From positions 35,304 to 99,303 of the forward strand of contig CAWDHW010000033.1 of assembly GCA_963802205.1 (NCBI GenBank): a stretch of DNA of 64,000 nucleotides. The letters are read 5' to 3'. The stretch's first letter is position 1. Each line of letters starts with the position of its first letter. A program made the translations under genes and the position numbers. Source of the stretch: DYRB01 sp963802205. GTDB taxonomy: Bacteria; Pseudomonadota; Gammaproteobacteria; Chromatiales; Chromatiaceae. Of the stretch, positions 9,757-22,303 are shown piece after piece. The notes beneath the pieces were generated by a model. It saw only the letters and a program-made list of their open reading frames with translations. It searched no databases and was not told the origin of the DNA.

Positions 9757-10485
9757 ATGGGCATCCCTAGTCACCTATCCCCCCAGCGATCCCGGCTGGC
9801 CTACGAGGCCGCGCGCATCCTCGCCGAGCAGGGGGATCAGGCGTTCGATCACGCCCGGCGCAAGGCTGCCCTGCGCATCGGCGTCCTCAACCGACGGGAC
9901 TGGCCGACCAACGAAGAGATCCAGGGTGCTCTGCTGGAACAGCTCCGGCTGTTCTCGCCGGAGCGTGTGCACGGGGATTTGCAGCACTTGCGCACCCAGG
10001 CCGTTGCGGCCATGGGTGTATTTGCCAAGTTCCGGCCCCGCCTGGTTGGCCCGGCCTTGTCGGGGACTGGGGACATTCACCAGGGAGTCCGCCTGCATCT
10101 GTTCGCCGACAGCCCGGAAGAGGTGGTCTTTGTCCTGCGTGATCGGCACATCCCCTGGCAGGAGCGCGAGGAGCCCCTGCGCTTCGGGGGCGGGGTGCGT
10201 CGGGTCGTCCCGGCATTCGCCTTCGTCGCGGGCGACATCCCGTTCACGCTGGTGGTGCTGCCGACCCGGGCCCTGAGCAATCCGCCCCTGGACACCGTCA
10301 CGGACCGTCCAGAGCGCGGCGCAGACCTGCAGACCGTGCGCCGGCTCCTGGAGGCGGCCGGGGCCGTAGGGCGCAATAGCGCAGCGTATTGCGCCGGATG
10401 GGGGCACCACACAACCGGCGCAATACGCTATCGCCTATTGCGCCCTACGCGATATCCGCCAGCCGAGCAATGTCCTCCCGGATAG
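9757..10485 (+). CDS. Uncharacterised protein, possible degenerate nucleotidyltransferase fold
   Basis: This 242-residue protein is of unknown function. I recall similar short proteins in gammaproteobacteria (LAYEAARILAEQG near the start; RPRLVGPALSGTGDIHQG about 93-110; a later GDIPFTLVVLP) described only as hypothetical. The pattern of a GxxxxGT loop, a beta strand ending LHLFAD and a third strand LVVLP resembles the nucleotidyltransferase fold, but the usual catalytic acidic pair is not clearly present; this is inference. From residue 204 on, the frame is encoded by the palindromic repeat at 10366-10449 and then by the antisense of the mdh 3' end, so the natural C-terminus was probably near residue 203. 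It overlaps convergent mdh by 41 bases. I chose the ATG at 9757, where family-like sequence begins. Confidence 0.7.
   Translation: MGIPSHLSPQRSRLAYEAARILAEQGDQAFDHARRKAALRIGVLNRRDWPTNEEIQGALLEQLRLFSPERVHGDLQHLRTQAVAAMGVFAKFRPRLVGPALSGTGDIHQGVRLHLFADSPEEVVFVLRDRHIPWQEREEPLRFGGGVRRVVPAFAFVAGDIPFTLVVLPTRALSNPPLDTVTDRPERGADLQTVRRLLEAAGAVGRNSAAYCAGWGHHTTGAIRYRLLRPTRYPPAEQCPPG
10366..10449. repeat. Double-hairpin palindromic repeat (GGGCGCAATA type)
   Basis: The outer arms GTAGGGCGCAATAGCG (10366-10381) and CGCCTATTGCGCCCTAC (about 10433-10449) match with one extra base. The inner arms GCGTATTGCGCCGG (10384-10397) and CCGGCGCAATACGC (10415-10428) are a perfect 14-base pair. The element sits exactly between two convergent genes and could serve both as a transcription barrier. 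It has no U-tract. Confidence 0.8.
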
Positions 10486-11377
10486 CTCCGGCAGACCTGT
10501 CGAAGTCCGCCCGCTCGGTCGCGTTGAGATCGATCTCGACCACCGCCTCCAGGCCGTGATCGCTCAGGATGCAGGGCACCCCCATGGCAAGCTCCGTCTC
10601 GCCGTACTCGCCCTCCAGGATGGCCACGCAGGGCAACAGACGGCGGCGGTTATGGACTATGGCATCGACCATGGCCGCCACCGCGGCGGCTGGGGCGTCG
10701 TAGGCGCTGGAGTTCTTGCGCAATGCCAGGATCTCGGCACCGCCCTTGCGGGTGCGCTCGTTGATGGCCTCGATGCGCTCGGCGGGGAGGAAGTGGGAGA
10801 TGGGAATGCCGTTGATGGTGCAATAGCGCGACACCGGGACCATCGTGTCGCCGTGGCCGCCCAGGACCATGGTCGTGATATCCCGGGAGGAGAATCCGGT
10901 CTCGTGGGCGATGAAAGCGGCCATGCGCGAGGCGTCCAGCACCCCGGCCTGGCCGAAGACACGCTCCCGCGGCCAACCGCTGCGCTGGAAGGCGCGGTAG
11001 GTCAGGGTGTCCACCGGGTTCGTGACCAGCAGCATCATGGCATCCGGGGCGTAGCGCTTGGCCTGGTCTACCACCTCGTCGATGACCCGGACATTGGCCT
11101 CCAGCACGTCCGAGCGGGACATGCCGGGCTTGCGCGGCAGTCCGGCGGTAACGATCAGCAGCTCCGAGCCGCGCATGATCTGCGGGTCGTTGCTGCCGGT
11201 GAGACTGCAATCGAACCCGAAGAAGGGGGCGGTCTGGCAGATGTCCAGGGCGACACCCTGGGGCACGTCTTCGCGGACATCGAGCAGAGCGATCTCGCGG
11301 CACAGGTCCTGCTCGGCCAGGATCTGGGCAGTGGTCTCGCCGACCCGGCCGGCACCGACGATGGTGATCTTGCGCAT
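10445..11377 (-). CDS. mdh: Malate dehydrogenase (LDH-like type)
   Basis: This 310-residue NAD-dependent enzyme interconverts malate and oxaloacetate in the TCA cycle. The Rossmann loop is GAGRVGETTAQ (8-18), with acidic Asp33 (LLDVRED) favouring NAD. Substrate residues are Arg82 and Arg88 in the PRKPGMSR loop, Arg151 and the catalytic His175 in GGHGDTMVP. It is the short, LDH-like class of MDH rather than the E. coli class. I chose the ATG at 11377, which follows a GAGGA ribosome binding site; the frame stays open upstream but the extension is low-complexity. Malic enzyme lies upstream on the same strand. Confidence 0.96.
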   Translation of the reverse strand: MRKITIVGAGRVGETTAQILAEQDLCREIALLDVREDVPQGVALDICQTAPFFGFDCSLTGSNDPQIMRGSELLIVTAGLPRKPGMSRSDVLEANVRVIDEVVDQAKRYAPDAMMLLVTNPVDTLTYRAFQRSGWPRERVFGQAGVLDASRMAAFIAHETGFSSRDITTMVLGGHGDTMVPVSRYCTINGIPISHFLPAERIEAINERTRKGGAEILALRKNSSAYDAPAAAVAAMVDAIVHNRRRLLPCVAILEGEYGETELAMGVPCILSDHGLEAVVEIDLNATERADFDRSAGAIREDIARLADIA

Positions 11378-11510
11378 GGTGGATTCCTCGATGGTGACTG
11401 CTGTGGGACTGGGGTGGTTGGTCTGCGTTTCGGTACGGCCTTCCTGCCGCCGTTGGCCGGCTGATGCTGCCGGCTCTGTGTCAGATGACGACTCCATGTG
11501 ATCGGGGGCC

Positions 11511-11544
11511 CCCACCGGCGGCGCCGTGTGCGGGCGCCGGTGGG
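11511..11544 (-). terminator. GC-rich hairpin downstream of the malic enzyme gene
   Basis: CCCACCGGCG... (11511-11525) and GGCGCCGGTGGG (11533-11544) form a 12-pair stem with a 3-base bulge, seven bases after the malic enzyme stop. No U-tract follows in the minus direction, so it is at best a weak or Rho-assisted terminator or an mRNA 3' stabiliser. Confidence 0.35.
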
Positions 11545-11551
11545 TGTTTGC

Positions 11552-12826
<1,275 letters not shown>

Positions 12827-12982
12827 AGTACGGCTGTGCTCCTATGGCGGATAGGCGGTAGGGGGCAACGTGATCGGCATGTTGCCAGATGCTGGTACCC
12901 GGCGGCCAACTATACGCAGCATTGACGCGCTCAATCCGAGCATGTTTTGACGTGGACTGCGGCGGGCAGGGCTGCGCCGGAC

Positions 12983-13026
12983 GAAAAAAGCCCGGCCGAC
13001 CTGGCGCTTGGCTGGGTCGGTCGGGC
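12983..13026 (-). terminator. Rho-independent terminator of rpmE
   Basis: On the minus strand AGCCCGACCGACC and GGTCGGCCGGGCT form a 13-pair stem with one wobble, with a 13-base loop, followed by six T residues. It lies 43 bases after the rpmE stop. Confidence 0.9.
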
Positions 13027-13068
13027 TCCGATCTTAGTCCGCTCGGGGCGAGCGGCGCGTGATACCGA

Positions 13069-13272
13069 TTAGCGAGCGTACCGGCGCCGGAAACGATCGA
13101 CGCGACCGCCCGTGTCGATGGCCTTCTGCTTACCGGTATAGAAGGGATGGCAGGAGGAACACACCTCGACATGGAGATCCTTCTTGCCCAGGGTCGAGCG
13201 GGTCTCGAAGGTGTTGCCGCAACTGCACACCACCTTGACCGGGGCGTACTGGGGATGGATGGCTTCTTTCAT
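13069..13272 (-). CDS. rpmE: 50S ribosomal protein L31 (zinc-binding form)
   Basis: This is a 67-residue ribosomal protein. It carries four cysteines, Cys16, Cys18, Cys38 and Cys41 (VCSCG and CSSCHPFYTG), which identify the zinc-binding paralogue rather than the zinc-free YkgM form. The usual MKEAIHPQY start and the RVDRFRRRY end are present. It is a single-gene unit with its own likely promoter and a strong terminator. Confidence 0.98.
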   Translation of the reverse strand: MKEAIHPQYAPVKVVCSCGNTFETRSTLGKKDLHVEVCSSCHPFYTGKQKAIDTGGRVDRFRRRYAR

Positions 13273-13324
13273 GGTGACCCTTCTGCACCCGACGGCGGGG
13301 CGGTAAATGCGTAGAAAACGCGCA

Positions 13325-13353
13325 AGGATAGCCGCCAGGCCCAGCGTTGTCGA
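13325..13353 (-). promoter_or_regulatory. Likely sigma-70 promoter of rpmE
   Basis: On the minus strand TCGACA (-35, 13348-13353) and TATCCT (-10, 13325-13330) are 17 bases apart, about 50 bases upstream of the rpmE start. This is a pattern match only. Confidence 0.45.
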
Positions 13354-13370
13354 GCCCGGTTGTTAGCCTG

Positions 13371-14436
13371 TTAGCCCGACGCCTGACTGCGCAGGGCCGG
13401 TGCTGGCTGGACCAGCGGAAAAACCACCAGATGATCGGCCTCCAGCCGGATCCCGATGTCGTCGCCCAGGGCGTGCTGGTGGTGGCTCGGGACCAGGCAC
13501 AGGACCTGGGTTCCACTCCCGAGCTTGAGGGTATAGAGATATTCGGCGCCGCGGAAGGCACGCCCGACTACCGTGGCCCGGCGCGGACTGGATTCGTCGT
13601 AGAGCATGTCGTCCGGGCGGATCAGGACCTCCACCGCCTGACCCGCCGGCAGGCCATGGGGCTCTGCGCCCGCCACCCGGCCCAGCTCGGTCTTCACCCT
13701 CAGGTCGTCCACTACGGTCCCCGTGAGCAGGATCCCCTGGCCGATGAATCCCGCCACGAAGCGGTCCGCCGGTTCGTGGTAGAGCCCGAAGCCGGTCCCC
13801 CACTGATGCACCCGACCGCCGCCGAGGACGGCGATCTGGTCGGCCATGGCGAAGGCCTCGAGCTGGTCGTGGGTGACCAGGACGGCGGTGATGCCGTCGC
13901 GTTTGAGCAGGTCCCGGACCTCGCGGGCCAGGCCCTCTCGCAGCTCGGTGTCCATGCTGGAGAAGGGCTCGTCGAGCAGCAGGATCTCCGGGCGCGGGGC
14001 CATGGCCCGGGCCAGGGCGACCCGCTGCTGCATGCCGCCGGAGAGTTGGTGGGGATAGCGCCGGGCGGCTTCGGCCATGCCCACCAGTTCCAGCAGCTCC
14101 GCCACCCGGGCACGGCGCTCGGCCCTGGAGGCACCGCGCAGCCCGAAGGCGATGTTGGCCTCCACGGTCAGGTGCGGGAACAGGGCGAAGTCCTGGAAGA
14201 CCATCCCCACCCGCCGCCGCTCCGGGGCCAGGGTCTGTCCTGGGGCTGAGACGCGCCTCCCCTGGAGCCAGATCTCCCCTGCGCTGACCGGCTCGAAGCC
14301 GGCGATGGCCCTCAGCAGGGTCGTCTTGCCGCAGCCGCTGGGGCCCAGCAGGCAGCCGATGGCCCCATGCTCCAGGACGAAGGAGACCTCGGCGACCACG
14401 GGGCGGCCCCCGTAGGCGACGGTGACATCGCGGACC

Positions 14437-14453
<17 letters not shown>
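13371..14453 (-). CDS. Iron(III) ABC transporter ATP-binding protein (FbpC-like)
   Basis: This 360-residue ATPase drives periplasmic-binding-protein-dependent import. Walker A is GPSGCGKTT (37-45), the signature is LSGGMQQRVALARAM and Walker B is EILLLDEPFSSMD, followed by the H-loop VLVTHDQLEA. A C-terminal TOBE-like region (about 240-360) is present as in FbpC and PotA types. Assignment to iron rests on the binding protein and permease encoded upstream. Its start overlaps the permease stop by 17 bases. Confidence 0.93.
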
Positions 14454-16122
<1,669 letters not shown>

Positions 16123-16128
16123 GGCAGG

Positions 16129-17181
16129 TCACTTCCAGCCCGCCCTGTCCATCAGCTTGGTCGCCTCGGCGTTGAGCTCCCCCAGGCGGGCCAGGTTGAG
16201 GTTATCCGCCTTGAAGGTCCCCCAGGCCGCCAGGGTGTCGCCCACCGGGACCCCGGGGGCCACCGGGTACTCGCCGTTGACCTCGGCATACCAGGCCTGG
16301 GACTCGGGGGTCGCCATGAACTCCATGAGCTGGACCGCCTCGGCCTTGTGCTTGGCGGCCTTGGTCACCGCTGCGCCGCTGACGTTGACGTGGGCGCCGC
16401 GTCCGTCCTGGTTCGGCCAGAAGACCCCCATCTGCTCCGCCGCGGCCTTGTCCGCCGCGTCCGCCGAGGTCAGCATGCCCGCCAGGTAGTAGGTGTTGGC
16501 GATGGCCAGGTCGCACTGACCGGCGGCGGCGGCCTTGACCTGGTCACGGTCGCCACCCTGGGGCGGCTTGGCCAGGTTGGCCACCAGACCCTTGGCCCAG
16601 GTCTCAGTGGCCGGCTGCCCATCGGCGGCGATCAGCGAGGCAACCAGGGACTGGTTGTAGATGCTGTCGGAGCCACGCACACACACCTTGCCCTTCCACT
16701 TCGGGTCGGCCAGGGCCTCGTAAGTGGATAGGCCGGCCGGATCGACCTTGCCCTTCACATAGAGGATGGGCCTGGCCCTCAGGGACAGCCCAAACCAGTG
16801 CCCCTCGGGGTCGCGGTAGCTCGCCGGGATGGCGGCCTCCAGGGCCGGGGAGATCACGGCTTGAGTCACCCCGGCGTCCTTGGCCCTGTGCAGGCGGCCG
16901 GCGTCCGTGGTCACCAGGAGATCTGCGGGAGAGGAGGCACCCTCGCTCTGCAGCCGGGTCAGCAGGGCGTCCTCCTTGCCAGTAACGAGATTCACCCTGA
17001 TCCCAGTCTGGGCCGTGAAACGGTCGAGCAGGGGCTTGATCAAGTCCTCCTTGCGGGCGGAGTAGACGTTCACCTCGCTTGCTGCCAGGGTAACGGTGGG
17101 CAGGATGGTGACGGCGGTAAGGGCGGTGGCGAGCAGGGTACGGCTGGTTCGGGACACGACGCGGACTCCGGTGATTGGCAA
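16129..17181 (-). CDS. Periplasmic iron(III)-binding protein (FbpA-like)
   Basis: This 350-residue secreted protein has a signal peptide ending near AALAASE-type sequence at about residue 34. The mature part begins EVNVYSARKEDLIKPLLDRF, typical of FbpA/FutA ferric-binding proteins. The adjacent tyrosines Tyr231-Tyr232 in ANTYYLAG are the expected iron ligands of the family. It is the first gene of the fbpABC-type operon, with a Fur-like box about 60 bases upstream. Confidence 0.94.
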   Translation of the reverse strand: MPITGVRVVSRTSRTLLATALTAVTILPTVTLAASEVNVYSARKEDLIKPLLDRFTAQTGIRVNLVTGKEDALLTRLQSEGASSPADLLVTTDAGRLHRAKDAGVTQAVISPALEAAIPASYRDPEGHWFGLSLRARPILYVKGKVDPAGLSTYEALADPKWKGKVCVRGSDSIYNQSLVASLIAADGQPATETWAKGLVANLAKPPQGGDRDQVKAAAAGQCDLAIANTYYLAGMLTSADAADKAAAEQMGVFWPNQDGRGAHVNVSGAAVTKAAKHKAEAVQLMEFMATPESQAWYAEVNGEYPVAPGVPVGDTLAAWGTFKADNLNLARLGELNAEATKLMDRAGWK

Positions 17182-17243
17182 GAGATCGGGGCTCGACGGG
17201 CAGGGGCTGGACCCAGGACAGGTGGAGCCGGGACCAATACCTT

Positions 17244-17267
17244 AATGCGAATTGTTGCTATCTGCAA
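17244..17267. promoter_or_regulatory. Fur-like operator upstream of the iron transporter
   Basis: AATGCGAATTGTTGCTATCTGCAA resembles the extended proteobacterial Fur box (AATGCGAAT... ...ATTTGCATT pattern); about 18 of 23 positions fit the variant I know. It lies between the divergent iron transporter and DUF418 genes, 63 bases upstream of fbpA. Iron-dependent repression is inferred. Confidence 0.6.
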
Positions 17268-17430
17268 CCCATTTTCCGATCTCGTTCGTCCAGGCGGGTG
17301 AGACTCGGCCGCCTTGCACCCCTGCGCAGGCGGCGCGTACCATCTGCCAGCAGGCCCAAGCGGCCGCGCCACGCGGTTGAATCACAAACTCTTTCTAGGG
17401 TCCATCTCGGGCCAGGGCAGATCCTCCGGC

Positions 17431-18681
17431 ATGATTCAGACAGCTCCGGGGCGCATTGCCCAAATCGATGTCTTGCGCGGCTTCGCCGTCCTCGGGGTCT
17501 ACTGGATCGGCGTCGGGGCCTTCGGGCTACCCTATGGCGCCAACGCACTACCCACCCTGATCGGCGACCCCAGCACTCTGAATCTGGCCATCTGGGCCTC
17601 CACAGAAGTCTACATGGAGGGGGCCATGCGCGGGGTCTTCTCCATGCTCTTCGGGGCCAGCGCCCTGATCTTTCTGGACCAGGCCCGCCTGGACGCCGAG
17701 GGCGTCCCCCTGGTGGAGCGCTTCTACCGACGCAACCTGTCTCTGATGGTCTTCGGGCTGGTCCACGCCTACCTGCTGCTGTGGCCCCACGATGTCCTCT
17801 ACGCCTATGGCCTGCTCGGGATGTTCATCTTCCCCCTGCGCCAGGCCCCGACCCTGGCCCTGTTCCTGGCGGGGGTCGCACTCCAGGCCGTAGCAGCGCT
17901 GGAGGTCGATTGGGGGCTGGTCCTGGGATGGCTGCGCGGCCTCCCGCCGGCACCCGAGGCAGCCCTTGCCGCCGCCGTGCCCCAGGAAAGCATGCGTTTC
18001 CTCAACTGGATGCGGATGCAGATGTTGCAGGACATCCAGACCTACAGGTCCGGGTACCTGGACATCTTCTCCGCCCAAGTCGCGGAGGTCGCCGCCCAGC
18101 AGTCCACCGTCTTCTACAAGCGCCACCTCTACGAGATCGGCGGCATGATGCTGATCGGCATGGCCCTCTACCGCTGGGGTGTGCTGTCCGGGCGGTCCCG
18201 GATGGGGCTCTATCTCGGCCTCGCCGTCCTTGGATTCGGCCTCGGCGGCTGGCTGCGCGGGGCGGACATCTATACCGCCTGGTCCGGGGGTTTCGACCCC
18301 TTGTTTCTGGCGCAATTGAAAGAGGACGATCTCGACCTCGGCCGACTACCGGTGGCCCTGGGCCACGTCGGCCTGATCGGGCTCCTGTGCAAGTGGGGCC
18401 GGGCGGGCTGGCTGACCGGACCCCTTGCCGCCACCGGGCGGCTCGCCCTGACCAATTACCTCTCCCAGACGGTGTTCTCCATCATCCTGTTCTATGGCCT
18501 TGGGTTCGGGCTCTTCGCCACCCTGGAGCGCTGGCAACTCGCCCTGATCTGTCTGGCGGTCTGGGCCTTCCAGATTGGGTTCAGCGTCCTGTGGCTCCGG
18601 CACTACCGCTATGGGCCACTGGAATGGCTCTGGCGGTGGCTGATCTACGGCCGGGCGCAGCCGATGCGCATCGTCGGGTAG
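17431..18681 (+). CDS. DUF418 family membrane protein (YeiB-like)
   Basis: This 416-residue protein has about ten hydrophobic helices. The N-terminal segment RIAQIDVLRGFAVLGV and the C-terminal region TGRLALTNYLSQTVFSIILF...RHYRYGPLEWLWR are the two conserved blocks of the DUF418/YeiB family, whose biochemical role is unknown. I chose the ATG at 17431, just before the family's conserved start; the upstream extension is unlike it. It is transcribed away from the iron transporter and could share its Fur box. Confidence 0.9.
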   Translation: MIQTAPGRIAQIDVLRGFAVLGVYWIGVGAFGLPYGANALPTLIGDPSTLNLAIWASTEVYMEGAMRGVFSMLFGASALIFLDQARLDAEGVPLVERFYRRNLSLMVFGLVHAYLLLWPHDVLYAYGLLGMFIFPLRQAPTLALFLAGVALQAVAALEVDWGLVLGWLRGLPPAPEAALAAAVPQESMRFLNWMRMQMLQDIQTYRSGYLDIFSAQVAEVAAQQSTVFYKRHLYEIGGMMLIGMALYRWGVLSGRSRMGLYLGLAVLGFGLGGWLRGADIYTAWSGGFDPLFLAQLKEDDLDLGRLPVALGHVGLIGLLCKWGRAGWLTGPLAATGRLALTNYLSQTVFSIILFYGLGFGLFATLERWQLALICLAVWAFQIGFSVLWLRHYRYGPLEWLWRWLIYGRAQPMRIVG

Positions 18682-18699
18682 GTTAAACGCAACCTACCC
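18676..18699. terminator. Inverted repeat between convergent genes
   Basis: GGGTAGGTT (18676-18684) and AACCTACCC (18691-18699) form a perfect 9-base stem around a 6-base loop. The left arm contains the DUF418 gene's TAG stop. It is likely a 3'-end hairpin for this gene; there is no U-tract. Confidence 0.5.
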
Positions 18700-18758
18700 C
18701 CCGCCCCAGGCGTCGGGCTACTGGCATCGCTGCCCTGTCCTGACACGCTCGCTGGCCC

Positions 18759-20033
18759 CTACCCCGCCGCCAGGGCCTGCTCCACATCGGCGATGATGTC
18801 GTCCACGTGCTCGATGCCGATGGACAACCGCACCAGATCCTCGGAGACCCCGGCCCGAACCAGTTCCGCCGGGGAGAGCTGGCGGTGGGTGGTGGTGGCC
18901 GGGTGGCAGGCCAGGGTCTTGGCGTCGCCGATGTTGACCAGGCGCACGGCGAGTTTGACGGCGTCGATGAACCGCGCCCCGGCCTCGCGACCGCCCTTGA
19001 TCCCGAAGGAGAGGATGGAACTGGCCTTGCCGCCGTCCATATACTTCTGCACAAGGGGGTAGTCCGGGCTGTCCGGCAGCCCCGCGTAGCGCACCCATTC
19101 CACCTTCGGATGGCCTTTCAGGTACTTCGCTACCAGGAGGGCGTTCTCGCAATGACGGTCCATGCGCACCGCCAGGGTCTCGATCCCCTGCAGGAGCAGA
19201 AAGCTGTTAAAGGGCGAAATCGCCGCACCCATGTTGCGCAACGGCACCACCCGGCAGCGCCCGATGTAGGCGGCAGGCCCGAGCGCCTCCGTGTAAACCA
19301 CACCGTGGTAAGAAACGTCCGGCTCGTTGAGCATGGGGAAGCGCGCCGCGTTCTCCGCCCAGGGGAACTTGCCGCTGTCCACCACGATGCCACCGATGCT
19401 GGTCCCATGACCACCCATGTACTTGGTCAGGGCGTGGACCACGATGTCGCAGCCGTGTTCGAAGGGGCGGCACAGATAGGGCGTTGGGACCGTGTTATCG
19501 ACGATCACCGGCAAGCCGTGTGCGTGGGCTAGATCGGAGATCGCCCGCAGGTCCGCCACATTGCCCGCCGGGTTGCCGATGGACTCGCAGAAGATCGCCT
19601 TGGTCTTGCCATCGATTTGGGCGGCCATGCCGTCGATGTCATTGGGGGCGGCGAAGCGCACCTGGATGCCCAGCCGAGGCAAGGTGTGGGCGAAGAGGTT
19701 ATAGGTCCCACCGTAGAGGGTCGAGACCGAAACGATGTTGTCCCCCGCCTGGGCAATGGTAAAGATGGCATAGGTGATCGCCGCCATCCCCGAGGCTAGG
19801 GCCAGTGCCCCTACCCCGCCCTCCAGAGCGGCAACCCGCTGCTCCAGGACGCTGGAGGTGGGGTTCATGATGCGGGTGTAGATATTGCCCGCCACCTTGA
19901 GGTCGAACAGGTCGGCCCCGTGCTGAGTATCGTCGAAGGCGTAAGAGGTCGTCTGATAGATGGGTGTCGCCACAGCCTTGGTGGCCGGGTCCGGGGCATA
20001 CCCGGCATGGATGAGTTGGGTCTCGATCTTCAT
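18759..20033 (-). CDS. metY: O-acetylhomoserine sulfhydrylase
   Basis: This 424-residue PLP enzyme of the Cys/Met metabolism family makes homocysteine from O-acetylhomoserine and sulfide. Seen: a start of the form ETQLIHAGYAPDPATKAVATPIYQT, the PLP-phosphate region LYGGTYNLF, the Asp in VIVDNT (about 179) and the PLP lysine Lys204 in HALTKYMGGHGTSIGG. The length and the C-terminal VRLSIGIEHVDDIIADVEQAL fit the MetY group. Direct sulfhydrylation suits a sulfide-rich lifestyle (inference). The ATG at 20033 follows an AGGAAA ribosome binding site. Confidence 0.93.
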   Translation of the reverse strand: MKIETQLIHAGYAPDPATKAVATPIYQTTSYAFDDTQHGADLFDLKVAGNIYTRIMNPTSSVLEQRVAALEGGVGALALASGMAAITYAIFTIAQAGDNIVSVSTLYGGTYNLFAHTLPRLGIQVRFAAPNDIDGMAAQIDGKTKAIFCESIGNPAGNVADLRAISDLAHAHGLPVIVDNTVPTPYLCRPFEHGCDIVVHALTKYMGGHGTSIGGIVVDSGKFPWAENAARFPMLNEPDVSYHGVVYTEALGPAAYIGRCRVVPLRNMGAAISPFNSFLLLQGIETLAVRMDRHCENALLVAKYLKGHPKVEWVRYAGLPDSPDYPLVQKYMDGGKASSILSFGIKGGREAGARFIDAVKLAVRLVNIGDAKTLACHPATTTHRQLSPAELVRAGVSEDLVRLSIGIEHVDDIIADVEQALAAG

Positions 20034-20315
20034 TGAGAGGTTTCCTGTGGTGGTTTGTCGTTGTGGTGGCGCACCCGAGGCGGGCGAGTCTGAATGGTAA
20101 TGATCCCCCCTCCCCCTGTCGATGCGCCCGCCGGCGACCGGCCAGCGGCGATTTCTGTTAGATTTAGGACGCGCCCGGGGAAACTCCAGCGACACAGGGG
20201 CTTCCTACGGGGAGGAGGGCAACAGGTTGAACTTAAAGCACCCCGGACACCAGACCGAGCAGGGTGCGGGCTGATCGGGGCCACCGGCAGCCTCCCAATA
20301 AAGAGGACCAATGAC

Positions 20316-21170
20316 ATGATCGAGATCAAGCACAGAAGGACCGGAGAGGTCATCGAGATCATCGATGCCGATACCCTGGTCGGCGCCGACCTGCGCGACA
20401 TGCGCCTGGATGGGGCGGACTTTCGCGGCGCAGACTTGAGCGGCGCCGACATGGAGTTCAGCGACCTCAATCAGGCCGATCTCAGCGAGGCCAAGCTCCA
20501 CAATACCCTGCTCTTTCGCGTCCACCTCAACGGGGCCGACCTACATGGGGCCGACCTCACCGGGGCCCGCATGGGCTCCGAGCACCCCTCCCGCGCCGCC
20601 AATCTGACTTCGGCCAACCTGAGCCACGCCATCCTGCGCGGGGCGGACCTACGCAACGCCGAGGTCCGCAACGCCAACCTCCAGGGTGTGGACCTCACCG
20701 GGGCTGACCTGCGCGGTGCCGACTTCAGTTACAGCAACCTGTGTCATGTGGTCGCCCGCAAGGCCCTATTCATCCGCACCAATCTGCGGGAGACCAATCT
20801 TTGCGGGGCGGACCTGCGCGACTGCCACTTGAATGACGCCAATCTGGTCAAGGCGAGCATGCACGACGCCGACCTCTCCAGCGTGACCGAGGGTGGCTTC
20901 ACCGTCATCAATCTGGCCAACATGGAGGGGGCGGACTTGAGCCGCACTAACCTGCGTAACGTCTCGGCCCAAGAGACCAACCTGCGCAACGCCAATCTGA
21001 CGGACGCCGACCTGACCAACGCCGTCCTCGGCGGTGCCATTCTGCGCCGGGCGGATGTCACCAACGCCAACTTCCAGGGCGTGGAGCTCGCCAGCGTCAC
21101 GATGGAGTTTGCCAACTTCTCTAAGGCGCTGAACGCGGCTGTCCCCAGCTACAAGCAAAACCTGCGCTAG
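20316..21170 (+). CDS. Pentapeptide-repeat protein
   Basis: This 284-residue protein is made, from about residue 23 to 275, of tandem A(D/N)Lxx repeats (GADLRDMRLDGADFRGADLS and so on), which fold as a right-handed quadrilateral beta helix. A short unrelated head (MIEIKHRRTGEVIEIIDADT) precedes them and a 10-residue tail follows. There is no signal peptide or membrane helix, so it is probably cytoplasmic. The family includes gyrase-protecting proteins, but nothing here shows that role. It has a GAGG ribosome binding site, and ends seven bases from the convergent reductase gene. Confidence 0.92.
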   Translation: MIEIKHRRTGEVIEIIDADTLVGADLRDMRLDGADFRGADLSGADMEFSDLNQADLSEAKLHNTLLFRVHLNGADLHGADLTGARMGSEHPSRAANLTSANLSHAILRGADLRNAEVRNANLQGVDLTGADLRGADFSYSNLCHVVARKALFIRTNLRETNLCGADLRDCHLNDANLVKASMHDADLSSVTEGGFTVINLANMEGADLSRTNLRNVSAQETNLRNANLTDADLTNAVLGGAILRRADVTNANFQGVELASVTMEFANFSKALNAAVPSYKQNLR

Positions 21171-21177
21171 CCGCCGG

Positions 21178-22167
<990 letters not shown>

Positions 22168-22303
22168 GGGTCCGCTCCGGTGGGAATCCGTGGGGTGGAC
22201 AAAAGGGCAACACCAAAGCCGCTGTCCGCATTCGGTGCTCGTCGGTCCATGTGCTTGGCGGGGGCCGACTTCAAGCCGGGTTGCGTAGGATCAAGCGCCA
22301 TAC

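Noticed and set aside
20034..20315. A SAM-type riboswitch in front of metY
   Set aside because: The leader was examined for SAM-I, SAM-II and SAH core motifs and none could be matched.
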